DNA of 64,000 nucleotides from Ferranicluibacter rubi (lineage in GTDB: Bacteria > Pseudomonadota > Alphaproteobacteria > Rhizobiales > Rhizobiaceae): assembly GCF_011603255.1 (NCBI RefSeq), contig NZ_JAANCM010000010.1:176124-240123 (forward strand), read 5' to 3'. Below, one piece after another: positions 36,421 through 44,701 of this stretch (its first letter is position 1; each line of letters starts with the position of its first letter). The notes beneath the pieces are model-generated. The model was given only the letters and a program-made list of their open reading frames with translations. It ran no database searches and was not told the origin of the DNA. A program made the position numbers and the translations under genes.

Positions 36421-37930
36421 GACGGGCCTCCGAAGCGCCGAAGGCGAGCCGGGCGATGGCGTCCACCGAGATACCGTCCGAAAGCTCTCCGCCGGACTGG
36501 CCGAAGGCCATGACCTCAACGCGGTCGGCAAGCTGCTCGATCTCGTCGAAATCCGACGAGATGAGGATGATGGCGACGCCATCGGCGGCGAGCTTGCGGA
36601 TGAGATCGTAGATATCGTTGCGCGCCGCCACGTCGACGCCGCGGGTCGGCTCGTCGAGGATCAGCACCTTCGGACGGGCAGACAGGCACTTCGCCAACAG
36701 AACCTTTTGCTGGTTGCCACCGGAAAGACCGCGCACCTTCTGTCCGGGGCCGGTGCACTTGATGCCCATCGAGGAGCGGAACGTTTCGAAGACCTTCCGC
36801 TCGGCATCCGGGCGCAGAAAGAAGGGCAGGCGATGTACGAGATAGGACGAGACATTCCAGAACAGCGGCGCCTCGAGGAAGAGGCCGTGTTGCTGGCGGT
36901 CCTCCGGCAGGTAGACGAGGCCGCGGTCGATACAGATGCGCGGCGACCGTTTTCTCAGCTCGGTGCCGTCGAAGACGACATTTCCCGCCGACTGCGGACG
37001 CAGGCCGAACAGCGTTTCGGCGAATTCCGTGCGCCCCGCGCCAACCACGCCGGCAAGGCCGAGAATCTCGCCCGCGCGGACATCGAGGCTGATATCGCGG
37101 AAGCCTTCGCCGGTCAGGCCGCGTACGCTGAGACGCGGCTGGCTGATGTGAGAAACCTTTCGGCCGCTACGGTCCTTGCCGGAGATCTCTGTGATCTGCA
37201 CCCGGCTCATCGCATCGATGATCTCGGCATCGCTGTAGTTGTCGAGCGGACCGGACAGGACGATGACGCCATCACGCAGAACGCTGATCGTGCGGCAGAT
37301 TTCGCGGATTTCCCGCAGCTTGTGCGAGATGAAGAAGATGCCGACGCCCTGCGCCTGCAACTTGCGCACCCGCTGGAACAGAGCATTCGTCTCGAAAGGC
37401 GTCAGCGCCGAGGTGGGCTCGTCGAGGATCAGTACGCGCGCATCGCGCACAAGGCCGCGCAGGATTTCGATGATCTGCCGCTCGGCGATCTCAAGCGCGG
37501 CGGCCTGCGCATCGAGATCGAGCGAGACCGCAAGTTCTTTGACCAGCTGCTTGACGCGCGGCCGGAGCGCCCGGGGCGAAGCGGCAAGGCCGAGGCAGAT
37601 GTTTTCCAGAACGCTCTGGTTGGGCAGGATGTGCGCTTCCTGTGGCACCAGATAGAGACCAAGCTGCTGCGCATGCGCCGGCGATGCTGGGATGAGCGCC
37701 CGGCCATTGATTTCGATGTCACCGGAATTTGCCGGAATGACGCCCGACATGATCTTCATGAGGCTCGACTTGCCCGCACCGTTGCCGCCGAGAAGCGCAT
37801 GCACCTCCCCAGCCTGGAGGGCGAGCGAAACGCCCTTCAGCACCGGGACGGCACCATAGGACTTCCAGATATCCGTCAGCTGCGCAACCCTCCCGGTCGC
37901 CGCCTGATCCATCATACTGCACCTGTTCAT
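36413..37930 (-). CDS. lsrA: AI-2 transporter ATPase LsrA (two nucleotide-binding domains)
   Basis: The 505-residue ATPase is a tandem sugar-type ABC protein. Domain 1 has Walker A GGNGAGKSS (about residues 48-56), a degenerate signature (IAERQIIEI) and Walker B VLILDEPTSAL. Domain 2 has the typical degenerate Walker A (GVVGAGRTEF), signature LSGGNQQKV and Walker B VLILDEPTRGVD. Length and order match enteric LsrA. It is the first gene of the leftward lsrACDB operon. An alternative start MMDQAATG lies five codons in. The upstream 221-bp region faces lsrR and carries several palindromes. Confidence 0.93.
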   Translation of the reverse strand: MNRCSMMDQAATGRVAQLTDIWKSYGAVPVLKGVSLALQAGEVHALLGGNGAGKSSLMKIMSGVIPANSGDIEINGRALIPASPAHAQQLGLYLVPQEAHILPNQSVLENICLGLAASPRALRPRVKQLVKELAVSLDLDAQAAALEIAERQIIEILRGLVRDARVLILDEPTSALTPFETNALFQRVRKLQAQGVGIFFISHKLREIREICRTISVLRDGVIVLSGPLDNYSDAEIIDAMSRVQITEISGKDRSGRKVSHISQPRLSVRGLTGEGFRDISLDVRAGEILGLAGVVGAGRTEFAETLFGLRPQSAGNVVFDGTELRKRSPRICIDRGLVYLPEDRQQHGLFLEAPLFWNVSSYLVHRLPFFLRPDAERKVFETFRSSMGIKCTGPGQKVRGLSGGNQQKVLLAKCLSARPKVLILDEPTRGVDVAARNDIYDLIRKLAADGVAIILISSDFDEIEQLADRVEVMAFGQSGGELSDGISVDAIARLAFGASEARHA

Positions 37931-37935
37931 ATGTA

Positions 37936-37959
37936 GATTACGGTAATCATGTGATCACA
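37936..37959. promoter_or_regulatory. Two palindromes in the lsrA promoter region
   Basis: GATTAC-G-GTAATC (37936-37948) is a perfect inverted repeat. TGTGATCACA (37950-37959) is a perfect 10-bp palindrome reminiscent of CRP half sites without the usual 6-bp spacer. They lie 6 to 29 bp upstream of lsrA and are candidate LsrR or catabolite-control sites. Confidence 0.45.
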
Positions 37960-38109
37960 GCAACAGATCGCCGTCAATATGCTCGCTGTGCTCGGCATGG
38001 CCAAAAACGCGAAATATAGCGCTGAGAAATATGATTTACCTGCCAGAATCAATGCATTGGACACACGAAGAATTTTTCGTCACCAAGAGCGTTGACGTAT
38101 CAAAAGTTT

Positions 38110-38124
38110 ATTTGCTATTCAAAT
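38110..38124. promoter_or_regulatory. Inverted repeat just upstream of lsrR
   Basis: ATTTG-CTATT-CAAAT lies 28 bp before the chosen lsrR start and 10 bp before an alternative ATG. It sits in an AT-rich stretch that probably includes the lsrR promoter, so it is a candidate autoregulatory LsrR site. Confidence 0.4.
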
Positions 38125-38151
38125 GATCAGAATATGACCAAGGGGCGCTCG

Positions 38152-39099
38152 ATGGCGACTGATAACGGGGAATGGAGTTATGCCGATACGGACGAGGAAA
38201 TCCTCACCCGCATCGCCTGGTACTATTACAACGACGGGCTGACTCAGAGCGAGATCGGCGAAAAGCTGAACATGTCGCGCATCAAGGTGTCGCGTTTGCT
38301 CGAAAGCGGCCGCCGTTCCGGTATCATCCAGGTCCGCATCAACTCGCGTTATCAAGGCTGCCTCACACTCGAGCGGCAGATCAAGGAACGCTATGGGCTG
38401 CTCGAGGCCTATGTCGTGCCACAGCTTCCTGATCAGGAGCCGAGCGACCGGCTGGGTCAGGCCGCGGCACAGTTTCTGATGCAGCGTCTCCAGACCGATG
38501 ATCTGCTGGCAGTCGGCTGGGGGGCCACAGTCTCCAATACCATCCAGCGGCTTGGCCATCTCGCCAACGAGCGCAATATTGGCCTCGTCAGCCTCACCGG
38601 CGGCGTCAGCACCTATGTCGACGGCATGCGCACGGCCAACTGGGGCAGTGGTGTGCATCTGGTTCCGGCACCGCTTGTCGTGCGCGACCCGAACGTGGCG
38701 CGCAATCTTTCCTCCGAACCGGCCGTCGCGAACCTGCTCGACATGGCGCTCAACGCCACCTACCAGCTCGTCGGCATCGGCGAGCTTTCCGCCGCTTCGA
38801 CGGTGGTGCGGGCCGGCTATGTCAGCCCCGACGAGGTGGAGCCGCTGCGCCGCAAGGGCGCGGTCGGCGATATCCTCTGCCAGTTCTACAATGAGCGCGG
38901 CGAGGCGCTCGACCTGCCCCTGCACGACCGGGTGATCGGCGTGAAACTTGCGGGGCTCTCGCGCGCCGAAAAGGTCGTAGCGGCGGCCGGCGGCATCCAG
39001 AAGGTCCAGGCCATCCACGCAGCGCTGCGCGGAAAACTCGTCGGCATCCTCATCACAGACGAAACGACGGCCGCCGGCCTCCTCAAAATCAAGGACTGA
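38152..39099 (+). CDS. lsrR: Lsr operon repressor LsrR (SorC/DeoR-type)
   Basis: The 315-residue protein has an N-terminal HTH (ILTRIAWYYYNDGLTQSEIG, then LNMSRIKVSRLLE) and a SorC sugar-binding domain (GWGATVSNTIQRL, LVSLTGGVSTYV, GIGELSAASTVVRAGY, RKGAVGDILCQFY). These stretches track enteric LsrR closely. In enterics, phospho-AI-2 releases LsrR from the lsr promoters. ATG 38152 has AAGGGG at good spacing and gives enteric length; an ATG at 38134 and a TTG at 38092 are also in frame. It leads the lsrRKG operon, divergent from lsrACDB, a topology suited to joint control. Confidence 0.92.
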   Translation: MATDNGEWSYADTDEEILTRIAWYYYNDGLTQSEIGEKLNMSRIKVSRLLESGRRSGIIQVRINSRYQGCLTLERQIKERYGLLEAYVVPQLPDQEPSDRLGQAAAQFLMQRLQTDDLLAVGWGATVSNTIQRLGHLANERNIGLVSLTGGVSTYVDGMRTANWGSGVHLVPAPLVVRDPNVARNLSSEPAVANLLDMALNATYQLVGIGELSAASTVVRAGYVSPDEVEPLRRKGAVGDILCQFYNERGEALDLPLHDRVIGVKLAGLSRAEKVVAAAGGIQKVQAIHAALRGKLVGILITDETTAAGLLKIKD

Positions 39100-39103
39100 A
39101 CGT

Positions 39104-40666
39104 ATGACGACGACGTATCTGCTGGCCGTCGATGCAGGCACCGGCAGCGGCCGGGCCGTGATCTTCGACGAAAGCGGCAATCAGGTCGCCAGCGCCCAGC
39201 ACGAATGGTGGCACAAGACCGATCCGCGTTTTCCCGGATCGATGGATTTCGATGTGGTGGGCAACTGGGCGCTTCTTTCGCGCGCCATCCGGCAGGCGAT
39301 CGCCGACGCCGGCATCGCGGCCGCCGACATCCGTGCCGTCAGCGCCACCAGCATGCGCGAGGCCATCGTCGCGTATGATCGCGGCGGACGGGAAATCTGG
39401 GCCTGCGCCAATGTCGACAGCCGCGCCGTCAGCGAGGTGCGCGACCTCAAGCGCGATTTCCCGGACCTCGAAAGCGAGCTCTACACGCAAAGCGGTCAGA
39501 CCTTCGCGCTCGGCGCACTGCCGCGCCTGCTCTGGCTGAAGCGCAACCTGCCCGACGTCTATGCACGTATCGACCGGATCAGCATGCTGTCCGACTGGGT
39601 GCTCGCACGCCTGTCCGGCGTGATCGCCAGCGATCCGTCCAATGCAGGAACGACTGGCCTCTACAGCCTTTCAGAACGCGATTGGCTGCCGGAAGCGATG
39701 GCTAAGGCCGGCATGCGTGACGATATCTTTCCCGAAAGCGTTGAGCCTGGCACGGTAATCGGCCACGTTACGGAGAGGGCCGCTGACGAGACCAACCTCG
39801 CGCCCGGCACGCCCGTCGTCATGGGCGGCGGCGATTGCCAGAGCGGGGCTGCGGCCATCGGCGTCGTCAACGAAGGCGACTGCGCCGTGCTCGGCGGCAC
39901 CTTCTGGCAGCAGGTGGTGAATGTCGGCCTTGATGTCTCCGACCCGTCCATGGACCTGCGCATCAATCCGCATGTCGTGACCGGTCTTAACCAGGCCGAA
40001 GCGATCAGCTTCTTTGTCGGCATCGTCATGCGCTGGTTCCGCGACAGTTTCGGCGCCGAGGAAGTGGCGACGGCCGGCCCAGGCGGCGATGCCTACCGGC
40101 TGCTGGAGGAGAAGGCTGCGAAGGTGCCGATCGGAGCATACGGCATCATCCCGATCTTTTCCGACGTCATGCATTACGGCAACTGGTATCACGCAGCCCC
40201 TTCGCTGCTCAACCTGTCCATCGATCCCGAAAAGTCCGGCAAGGCCGCGATCTTCCGCGCCCTGCAGGAGAATGCGGCTGTTGTCGCGGCGCGCAATCTC
40301 GCGGCGATCTTCCAGCTGTCGGGCAGGACGCCCGACAAGATCGTCTTTGCCGCCGGTGCATCGAAATCTGCCCATTGGTCGCAGATCCTATCGAACGCCA
40401 CCGGCCTTCCCGTCGTCACACCCGTCGTGAAGGAAGCGACCGCGCTCGGCTGCGCAGCGGCTGCGGCTATCGGCATCGGCCTGCGTCGGGATTTCGTCGA
40501 GGTGGCGGATGGCTGGGTGCGCTGGGACAGGCACTTCGAACCGAATTTCACGCACAAGGCCATATATGACGAGGCGGGCGAGCGCTGGGCGCGGGCCTAC
40601 GCGCTGCAGCGTCAGCTCGTCGACGAGTGCATCACGACCCCCATGTGGAAAGCACCGGGCCTTTGA
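39104..40666 (+). CDS. lsrK: Autoinducer-2 kinase LsrK (FGGY family)
   Basis: The 520-residue FGGY kinase begins LLAVDAGTGSGRAVIFDESGN (phosphate-binding loop). It keeps LsrK-specific stretches: VSATSMREAIV, WACANVDSRA, DPSNAGTTGLYSL, VMGGGDCQSG, LGGTFWQQVVN, INPHVVTGLNQAEAISFF, MRWFRD, IFSDVMHYGNWYHAAPS, PVVKEATALGCA and the terminal WKAPGL. It phosphorylates AI-2 after import, trapping it and making the LsrR inducer. It starts 4 nt after lsrR with AAGGA upstream, so the two are co-translated. Confidence 0.96.
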   Translation: MTTTYLLAVDAGTGSGRAVIFDESGNQVASAQHEWWHKTDPRFPGSMDFDVVGNWALLSRAIRQAIADAGIAAADIRAVSATSMREAIVAYDRGGREIWACANVDSRAVSEVRDLKRDFPDLESELYTQSGQTFALGALPRLLWLKRNLPDVYARIDRISMLSDWVLARLSGVIASDPSNAGTTGLYSLSERDWLPEAMAKAGMRDDIFPESVEPGTVIGHVTERAADETNLAPGTPVVMGGGDCQSGAAAIGVVNEGDCAVLGGTFWQQVVNVGLDVSDPSMDLRINPHVVTGLNQAEAISFFVGIVMRWFRDSFGAEEVATAGPGGDAYRLLEEKAAKVPIGAYGIIPIFSDVMHYGNWYHAAPSLLNLSIDPEKSGKAAIFRALQENAAVVAARNLAAIFQLSGRTPDKIVFAAGASKSAHWSQILSNATGLPVVTPVVKEATALGCAAAAAIGIGLRRDFVEVADGWVRWDRHFEPNFTHKAIYDEAGERWARAYALQRQLVDECITTPMWKAPGL

Positions 40667-40708
40667 CCCTTTCGTCCAGGACTTTAACATATAACAAGGA
40701 AATGAGAC

Positions 40709-41014
40709 ATGCTCATCCAGATGGTCAGCATCAACGTCAAGCCGGGCCATGCCGCAGAGTTTCTCGAGGCGTTCCGCATCAATTACGAGGGCACCCGGCA
40801 GGAGCGAGGCAATGTGCGCTTTGACGTGCTTCGCAATCCCGAAGACGAAAATAGCTTCACGATTTACGAAGTGTTTACCTCGCGGGAAGCTGTCGACGAG
40901 CACCGCAAGACGCTGCACTATCAGGAATGTGTACGCCGGATTGACCCGATCCTCGCAGGCCCCCGGACCAAGACCTTTTTCAATGCCGAAATGGCAGATT
41001 TCCTCGGCACCTAA
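40709..41014 (+). CDS. lsrG: LsrG-like phospho-AI-2 processing protein (ABM domain)
   Basis: The 101-residue protein has an antibiotic-biosynthesis-monooxygenase-type ferredoxin fold: MLIQMVSINVKPGHAAEFLEA, ENSFTIYEVFTSREAVDEH and HKTLHYQ-like stretches. In enterics LsrG isomerises the phosphorylated AI-2 intermediate before LsrF cleaves it. It follows lsrK by 42 nt with AAGGA before the ATG. Context (lsrRK upstream) supports the assignment over a generic monooxygenase. Confidence 0.88.
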   Translation: MLIQMVSINVKPGHAAEFLEAFRINYEGTRQERGNVRFDVLRNPEDENSFTIYEVFTSREAVDEHRKTLHYQECVRRIDPILAGPRTKTFFNAEMADFLGT

Positions 41015-41280
41015 ATCAGTAACGGCGCGTGGCGCGACAACGTTTTCGTCTGGCGCTTCGGGGAACTGCGTAACGACTTTGCAAGTCTCATGGGTTGTTT
41101 CGATGTGGTGATAACGGCGGCATCAGCCTCCGAAGCGCCGCGCATGGACGACGTCACCTTCTGGGATGGATTTGGAATGTCGAGTTTCGCGCTGTCGTGG
41201 AATCTGACGGACTATCCCGCAATTGCCTTATGCATGGGGTTCGGGCCACAAGGACTTTCGCTCGCCGTAGAAGTCGGAGG
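41015..41280 (+). pseudogene. Amidase remnant, left part, split by IS66
   Basis: An open frame directly after the lsrG stop reads VFVWRFGELRNDFASLMGCF, then DVVITAASASEAP and SWNLTDYPAIALCMGFGPQGLSLAVEVGG. This is the C-terminal part of amidase-signature enzymes (the NLTGYPA.S...GF..GLP region). Nothing of the catalytic Ser-Ser-Lys core is present. The frame is broken by the IS66 element whose 8-bp target duplication GTCGGAGG lies at 41273-41280 and 44079-44086, and continues as 44079-44150. Confidence 0.7.
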
Positions 41281-41325
41281 GTGAGCGTCCGGTGAACTCA
41301 TTTTCGCGTGATTGAGGGAGCGAAG

Positions 41326-41631
41326 CTATAGGACGGGTTTCATTTCATCGGCCATGACACGGTCGATCATCTCAGGATCGCATTGTTCATCGATGAGGAA
41401 CCGGCGGATCCCACCATCCCACGTCCGTATGTCGGCGAGGAGACTTTGAAGGTCGTCGATTCCATTTTCGGTCAGACCCTTTGTGCCATCCTCACTGCCA
41501 TCACGCACATAAACCAATTCGCCCTCGGCGATATTGTCCGAGTTGGCGGTCACCTCCTCGATCAGTTCGAGGTTCTCGCCTATCATTACGGCGACTTCTT
41601 TCAGCATATAGATGAACCTTGAACGCGCCAT
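41326..41631 (-). CDS. Small IS66-associated protein downstream of tnpC
   Basis: The 101-residue acidic protein (IGENLELIEEVTANSDNIAE; LLADIRTWDGGIRR) starts at an ATG sharing one base with the tnpC stop (TAATG), so it is translationally coupled. Its position inside the inverted repeats makes it a passenger or accessory frame of the element. Function is unknown; some IS66 elements carry a comparable extra frame. Confidence 0.7.
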   Translation of the reverse strand: MARSRFIYMLKEVAVMIGENLELIEEVTANSDNIAEGELVYVRDGSEDGTKGLTENGIDDLQSLLADIRTWDGGIRRFLIDEQCDPEMIDRVMADEMKPVL

Positions 41632-43208
41632 TACGCAGCCTCGCATCGGTCTTTCACCGGCATCCAAAGCCACGGTAGTAATTCCTGGAGGCGGTCTTTG
41701 GGGTGATCCTGTATCCTGGTCAGGACATCGGTGAGATAGACCTCCGGGTTATGGCCATGGAGTTTTGCAGTCTCGATAATGGTCAGGATGTTAGCAATGC
41801 GCTCACCGCCCTTATCGGAGCCGGCGAACAGCCAATTTTTTCTTCCGATTCCAAGCGGACGCATTGCGCGCTCGGCTATGTTGTTATCGATTTCGACACG
41901 ACCATCGTCGATGTAGACGCTTAAGGCTGCCCATCGTGAGAGGGCGTATCGCATTGCCTCAGCCAGCTTCTGCTTCTGTGGCAGCTTTGAGAGCGTGGCT
42001 TCGATCCAGACCTTCAGCTCGTCCAGAATGGGCTTGGCGTGTTGCTGGCGCAGTGTACGCCGCTCGTCAGCCGACATTCCGCGGATGCGATCCTCGATAT
42101 CGTAGAGCGCACCGATGCGCGACAGCGCTTCCTCAGCGATCGGAGATGGCTTCAGCTTGATCACATCATCGAACTTGCGGCGCACATGCGCCATGCAGGC
42201 GGCCTCAACGATCTGGTTGCCGTAGAGTTTCTTGTAGCCCCCATTGCCGTCGGCATGCATCACACCGCTGAAGTTTGCGAGATGGTCAGCCGGATGCACG
42301 CCCTTGCGGTCGGGGCTATAGTAATAGGCCATCGCGCCGGGAGTGGGATCTTGGTAACCGCTTCCATCGAAGACATAGACCCAGACCCTGCCGGTTTTTG
42401 TCTTTCCTCGCCCAGGGTCGAGAACATCGACCGGGGTATCGTCGGTATGTATTCGGTCGACCGCGGCGATATGGGCTCTGATCAGCAAGATAAGAGGAGC
42501 CAGTAGAACGGAGACGCGGCCGACCCAGTCCGCCATGACAGAGCGGGAGATGTCTATGCCCAGCCGGTCGTACATCTCGGATAGGCGGTAGAGGGGGATG
42601 TGATCATCGAATTTGGCGACCATGATATGGGCCAGCAATCCTGGTCCGGGCTTGCCGCGCTCGATCGGCAGGGTCGGCATCTCACCCGCCACCGTCGTGT
42701 CGCACTCCCTGCAGATCATGCGCTTTTCGACATGGCGAACAATCTTGACGGACGCCGGCACGTGCTCCATCACCTGAACCACCCTGTCGGCCGCCTTCAG
42801 GAACGATATCCCACCACAGGTCGGGCAATGGCAGGGCGCCGCATAGACCCGTTCTTCTGTTGGAAGACCATTGGGCAATGGCTTGCGCTTCGGCATGTCG
42901 GGCGCGTCATCCAACTCCGGCAAAGGAGCTCTCCCAGAGCGCATCTCAGCCTCGGCACGGGAGGCCTCGATCTCCTCCAGCATCAGCTCAAACTGCTCGA
43001 TCTTCCGGTCGATCTTTTCTGAAGAAGCGCCGTGCTGCCGATGGCGGAGCAGTTCCAACTGCGCGCGTAAAAGCCCGATAATGGAGTCGCGCTTGATGAC
43101 TTCGGCTTCCTGGCTCTCAAGTTTCGCCGCCTGTTCCGCGACGAGTGCGCGCAAGACAGATAGCTCGTCCTGACTGTTCAGCGGGGTTGTTTCCATACCC
43201 ATAAACAT
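41631..43208 (-). CDS. tnpC: IS66 transposase TnpC
   Basis: The 525-residue transposase has an N-terminal coiled coil (DELSVLRALVAEQAAKLESQ), a Cys cluster (CHCPTCGG, then MICRECD) and a DDE domain: AAVDRIHTDDTPVDVLDPG, VMHADGNGGYKKLYG, and the Glu near CMAHVRRKFDD or IAERAMRPLGIGRKNWLFAG. The start is taken as 43208; ATGs at 43202 and 43196 are equally possible. Confidence 0.92.
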   Translation of the reverse strand: MFMGMETTPLNSQDELSVLRALVAEQAAKLESQEAEVIKRDSIIGLLRAQLELLRHRQHGASSEKIDRKIEQFELMLEEIEASRAEAEMRSGRAPLPELDDAPDMPKRKPLPNGLPTEERVYAAPCHCPTCGGISFLKAADRVVQVMEHVPASVKIVRHVEKRMICRECDTTVAGEMPTLPIERGKPGPGLLAHIMVAKFDDHIPLYRLSEMYDRLGIDISRSVMADWVGRVSVLLAPLILLIRAHIAAVDRIHTDDTPVDVLDPGRGKTKTGRVWVYVFDGSGYQDPTPGAMAYYYSPDRKGVHPADHLANFSGVMHADGNGGYKKLYGNQIVEAACMAHVRRKFDDVIKLKPSPIAEEALSRIGALYDIEDRIRGMSADERRTLRQQHAKPILDELKVWIEATLSKLPQKQKLAEAMRYALSRWAALSVYIDDGRVEIDNNIAERAMRPLGIGRKNWLFAGSDKGGERIANILTIIETAKLHGHNPEVYLTDVLTRIQDHPKDRLQELLPWLWMPVKDRCEAA

Positions 43209-43267
43209 AACCGATTTGCGCCGAAAAAGCCAGTATTTTGCCCTGATTTCCCTGCAAAATAAGCGCT

Positions 43268-43615
43268 TTAGCCCGTTCTTGCCGGAGCTGAAGTCCACGC
43301 CGGGCGACGCCAGTCGATCCCCTCCACAAGCATAGAAAGCTGCGCTTGCGTCAGGTGCGCAACGCCTTCCTTCGCCCTCGGCCAGGGAAAGTATCCGCGC
43401 TCCAGCACCTTGTAAAACAGGCAGAACCCTTGGCCATCCCACCATAAAAGTTTGATGCGGTCGGCGCGTTTCCCGCGGAATCCGAAGATTGCACCGGAGC
43501 CAGGTGCCTCCTTGAGCGCCGTCTCAACCAGCGCCGACAGACCATCAATTCCACGCCGCATGTCGGTCACTCCGCAGGCCAGATAGACCCGCACATTCCC
43601 GGAAGGCCCGATCAT
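43268..43615 (-). CDS. tnpB: IS66 accessory protein TnpB
   Basis: The 115-residue protein carries the IS66 Orf2 signature: VYLACGVTDMRRGIDGLSAL, FGFRGKRADRIKLLWWDGQG and FCLFYKVLERGYFPWP. It is needed for IS66 transposition. ATG 43615 overlaps the tnpA stop as ATGA. Confidence 0.92.
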   Translation of the reverse strand: MIGPSGNVRVYLACGVTDMRRGIDGLSALVETALKEAPGSGAIFGFRGKRADRIKLLWWDGQGFCLFYKVLERGYFPWPRAKEGVAHLTQAQLSMLVEGIDWRRPAWTSAPARTG

Positions 43616-43974
43616 GCCGCCTCCACGCAAGCGATGAACGAGCCGAGCATCCTTAGCTCCACGTCAGCCGGAACCCTCAAGCACCTACCGTTTCGGAGCG
43701 AGATCTCGATAACCACTGGCGTCGATGGCTTGTCAGGTGCCTGGGTAGCGCTCGCCTCCTCGGTGATCTCCACCGGGAGGAACATCGCCGGTTGACCGAA
43801 ATAGCTGAAGGACTGCCGCCATAAACGGATCTGGGATGGGTAGATATCATGCCGGCGAGCCACATCACCAATGCGAACACCAGGTTGATCCGCTTCCGCC
43901 AAAATCCTCAGTTTCGCCTCGTCCGACCACCGACGCCTACGCTCAGTGCCGGACATGATCTCCATGCGAGCCAT
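43612..43974 (-). CDS. tnpA: IS66 accessory protein TnpA
   Basis: The 120-residue protein has an HTH (RRWSDEAKLRILAEAD, then GDVARRHDIYPSQIRLWRQ). ATG 43974 follows AGAGG. Its diverged relative is the broken gene at 11819-12216. It overlaps tnpB by 4 nt. Confidence 0.9.
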   Translation of the reverse strand: MARMEIMSGTERRRRWSDEAKLRILAEADQPGVRIGDVARRHDIYPSQIRLWRQSFSYFGQPAMFLPVEITEEASATQAPDKPSTPVVIEISLRNGRCLRVPADVELRMLGSFIACVEAA

Positions 43975-43995
43975 GTAACCTCTTTGATCTGGTAT

Positions 43996-44024
43996 TAATG
44001 TCAGCACTAATGCTGGTTCTAATG
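43996..44024 (-). repeat. Three 12-bp-spaced iterons upstream of IS66 tnpA
   Basis: TAATG begins at 43996, 44008 and 44020, an exact 12-bp period, in the leader between the right inverted repeat and tnpA. The decayed IS66 at 12227 keeps the same period with diverged letters. Confidence 0.5.
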
Positions 44025-44078
44025 CCAGAACATCGCCCGATTTCCCCGATCAGCAAAATCCGCTCACCGGACGCTCAC

Positions 44079-44150
44079 GTCGGAGGCAGACCTTTCGACA
44101 TACCAATTCTTTTCCAAGTGGTAGGTCAACTGGAACCGTCGACGCGCTGA
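44079..44150 (+). pseudogene. Amidase remnant, right part
   Basis: After the target duplication the frame continues VGGRPFDIPILFQVVGQLEP to a stop, fitting the last residues of amidase-signature proteins (GRPFDE...). Joined to 41015-41280 it gives about 110 residues of a C-terminal amidase fragment, so the gene was already truncated before the IS66 insertion. Confidence 0.65.
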
Positions 44151-44701
44151 CGAACGGCGCGCCCCTGTTTGTAGGACCTATGTTTCAACGCAGCCTGTAA
44201 ACGTTGTGTGGAATCGAAAGGTGCTAAGCCTTTGCATTAAGCTCGCGCTGCGTCATGTCGCAGGGAAATTAAAATGCCACACTGGGCAGTAGATAAGTCC
44301 CATACGTCTCGGTACGCGACAGTGTTTATCATTTCCAGCTACTTAAAAGAATCCAAAAAAACGGTCGCCGGTTCGATTCGCTTCAAGGCGTCGGAGCCAG
44401 AAGTGGATGCTCGGAGGAATTAATTTCCGCACGCGTGCATGCCAGTAGTGCTTTTAACATCAACGCCAAAGTTTGTAGAAGGCCGTTGAGAAGCCTGCGG
44501 TCGATCGTGGCGAGAATCCGTTGTCGCCGCGAGGGTGAACAGAAGCGTGGAGACCTTGTCGGCGCGTGACTATACCCTCGTCGTCGGTTCCGGTTTGTCA
44601 ACCTCTTCTGCCGCTGCAGTGTTCTAAGCTCGCAATGTGCAAACGATGACAAGCTTACCCCTCTTCACCCTCTTCATCGAGAGAGCGAGAGCTCTCCCTT
44701 T
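44151..44701. other. Gene-poor stretch with T-arm-like fragment (copy 4)
   Basis: A leftward 89-codon frame at 44383-44652 is Arg-rich and unrecognised; I do not call it. GGTTCGATTCGCTTCAAGG at 44370-44388, followed by CGTCGGAGCC, is the copy closest to that at 537, sharing the GTCGGAGC extension. The stretch separates the IS66/amidase remnant from the envelope island. Confidence 0.4.

Larger units (their letters stand above)
41281..44078. mobile_element. Intact IS66-family element with 8-bp target duplication
   Basis: Perfect 15-bp inverted ends GTGAGCGTCCGGTGA lie at 41281-41295 and, inverted, at 44064-44078. GTCGGAGG is duplicated on both flanks (41273-41280 and 44079-44086). The 2798-bp element carries tnpA, tnpB and tnpC plus a small fourth frame, all leftward, with ATGA or TAATG junctions. 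All frames look intact, so it is probably still active. Confidence 0.93.

Noticed and set aside
36398..37936. Rightward 512-codon frame
   Set aside because: Complete antisense of lsrA, whose nucleotide-binding motifs are unmistakable.
44383..44652. Leftward 89-codon Arg-rich frame
   Set aside because: No recognisable domain, no ribosome site, and its composition looks like a chance frame in GC-rich DNA.
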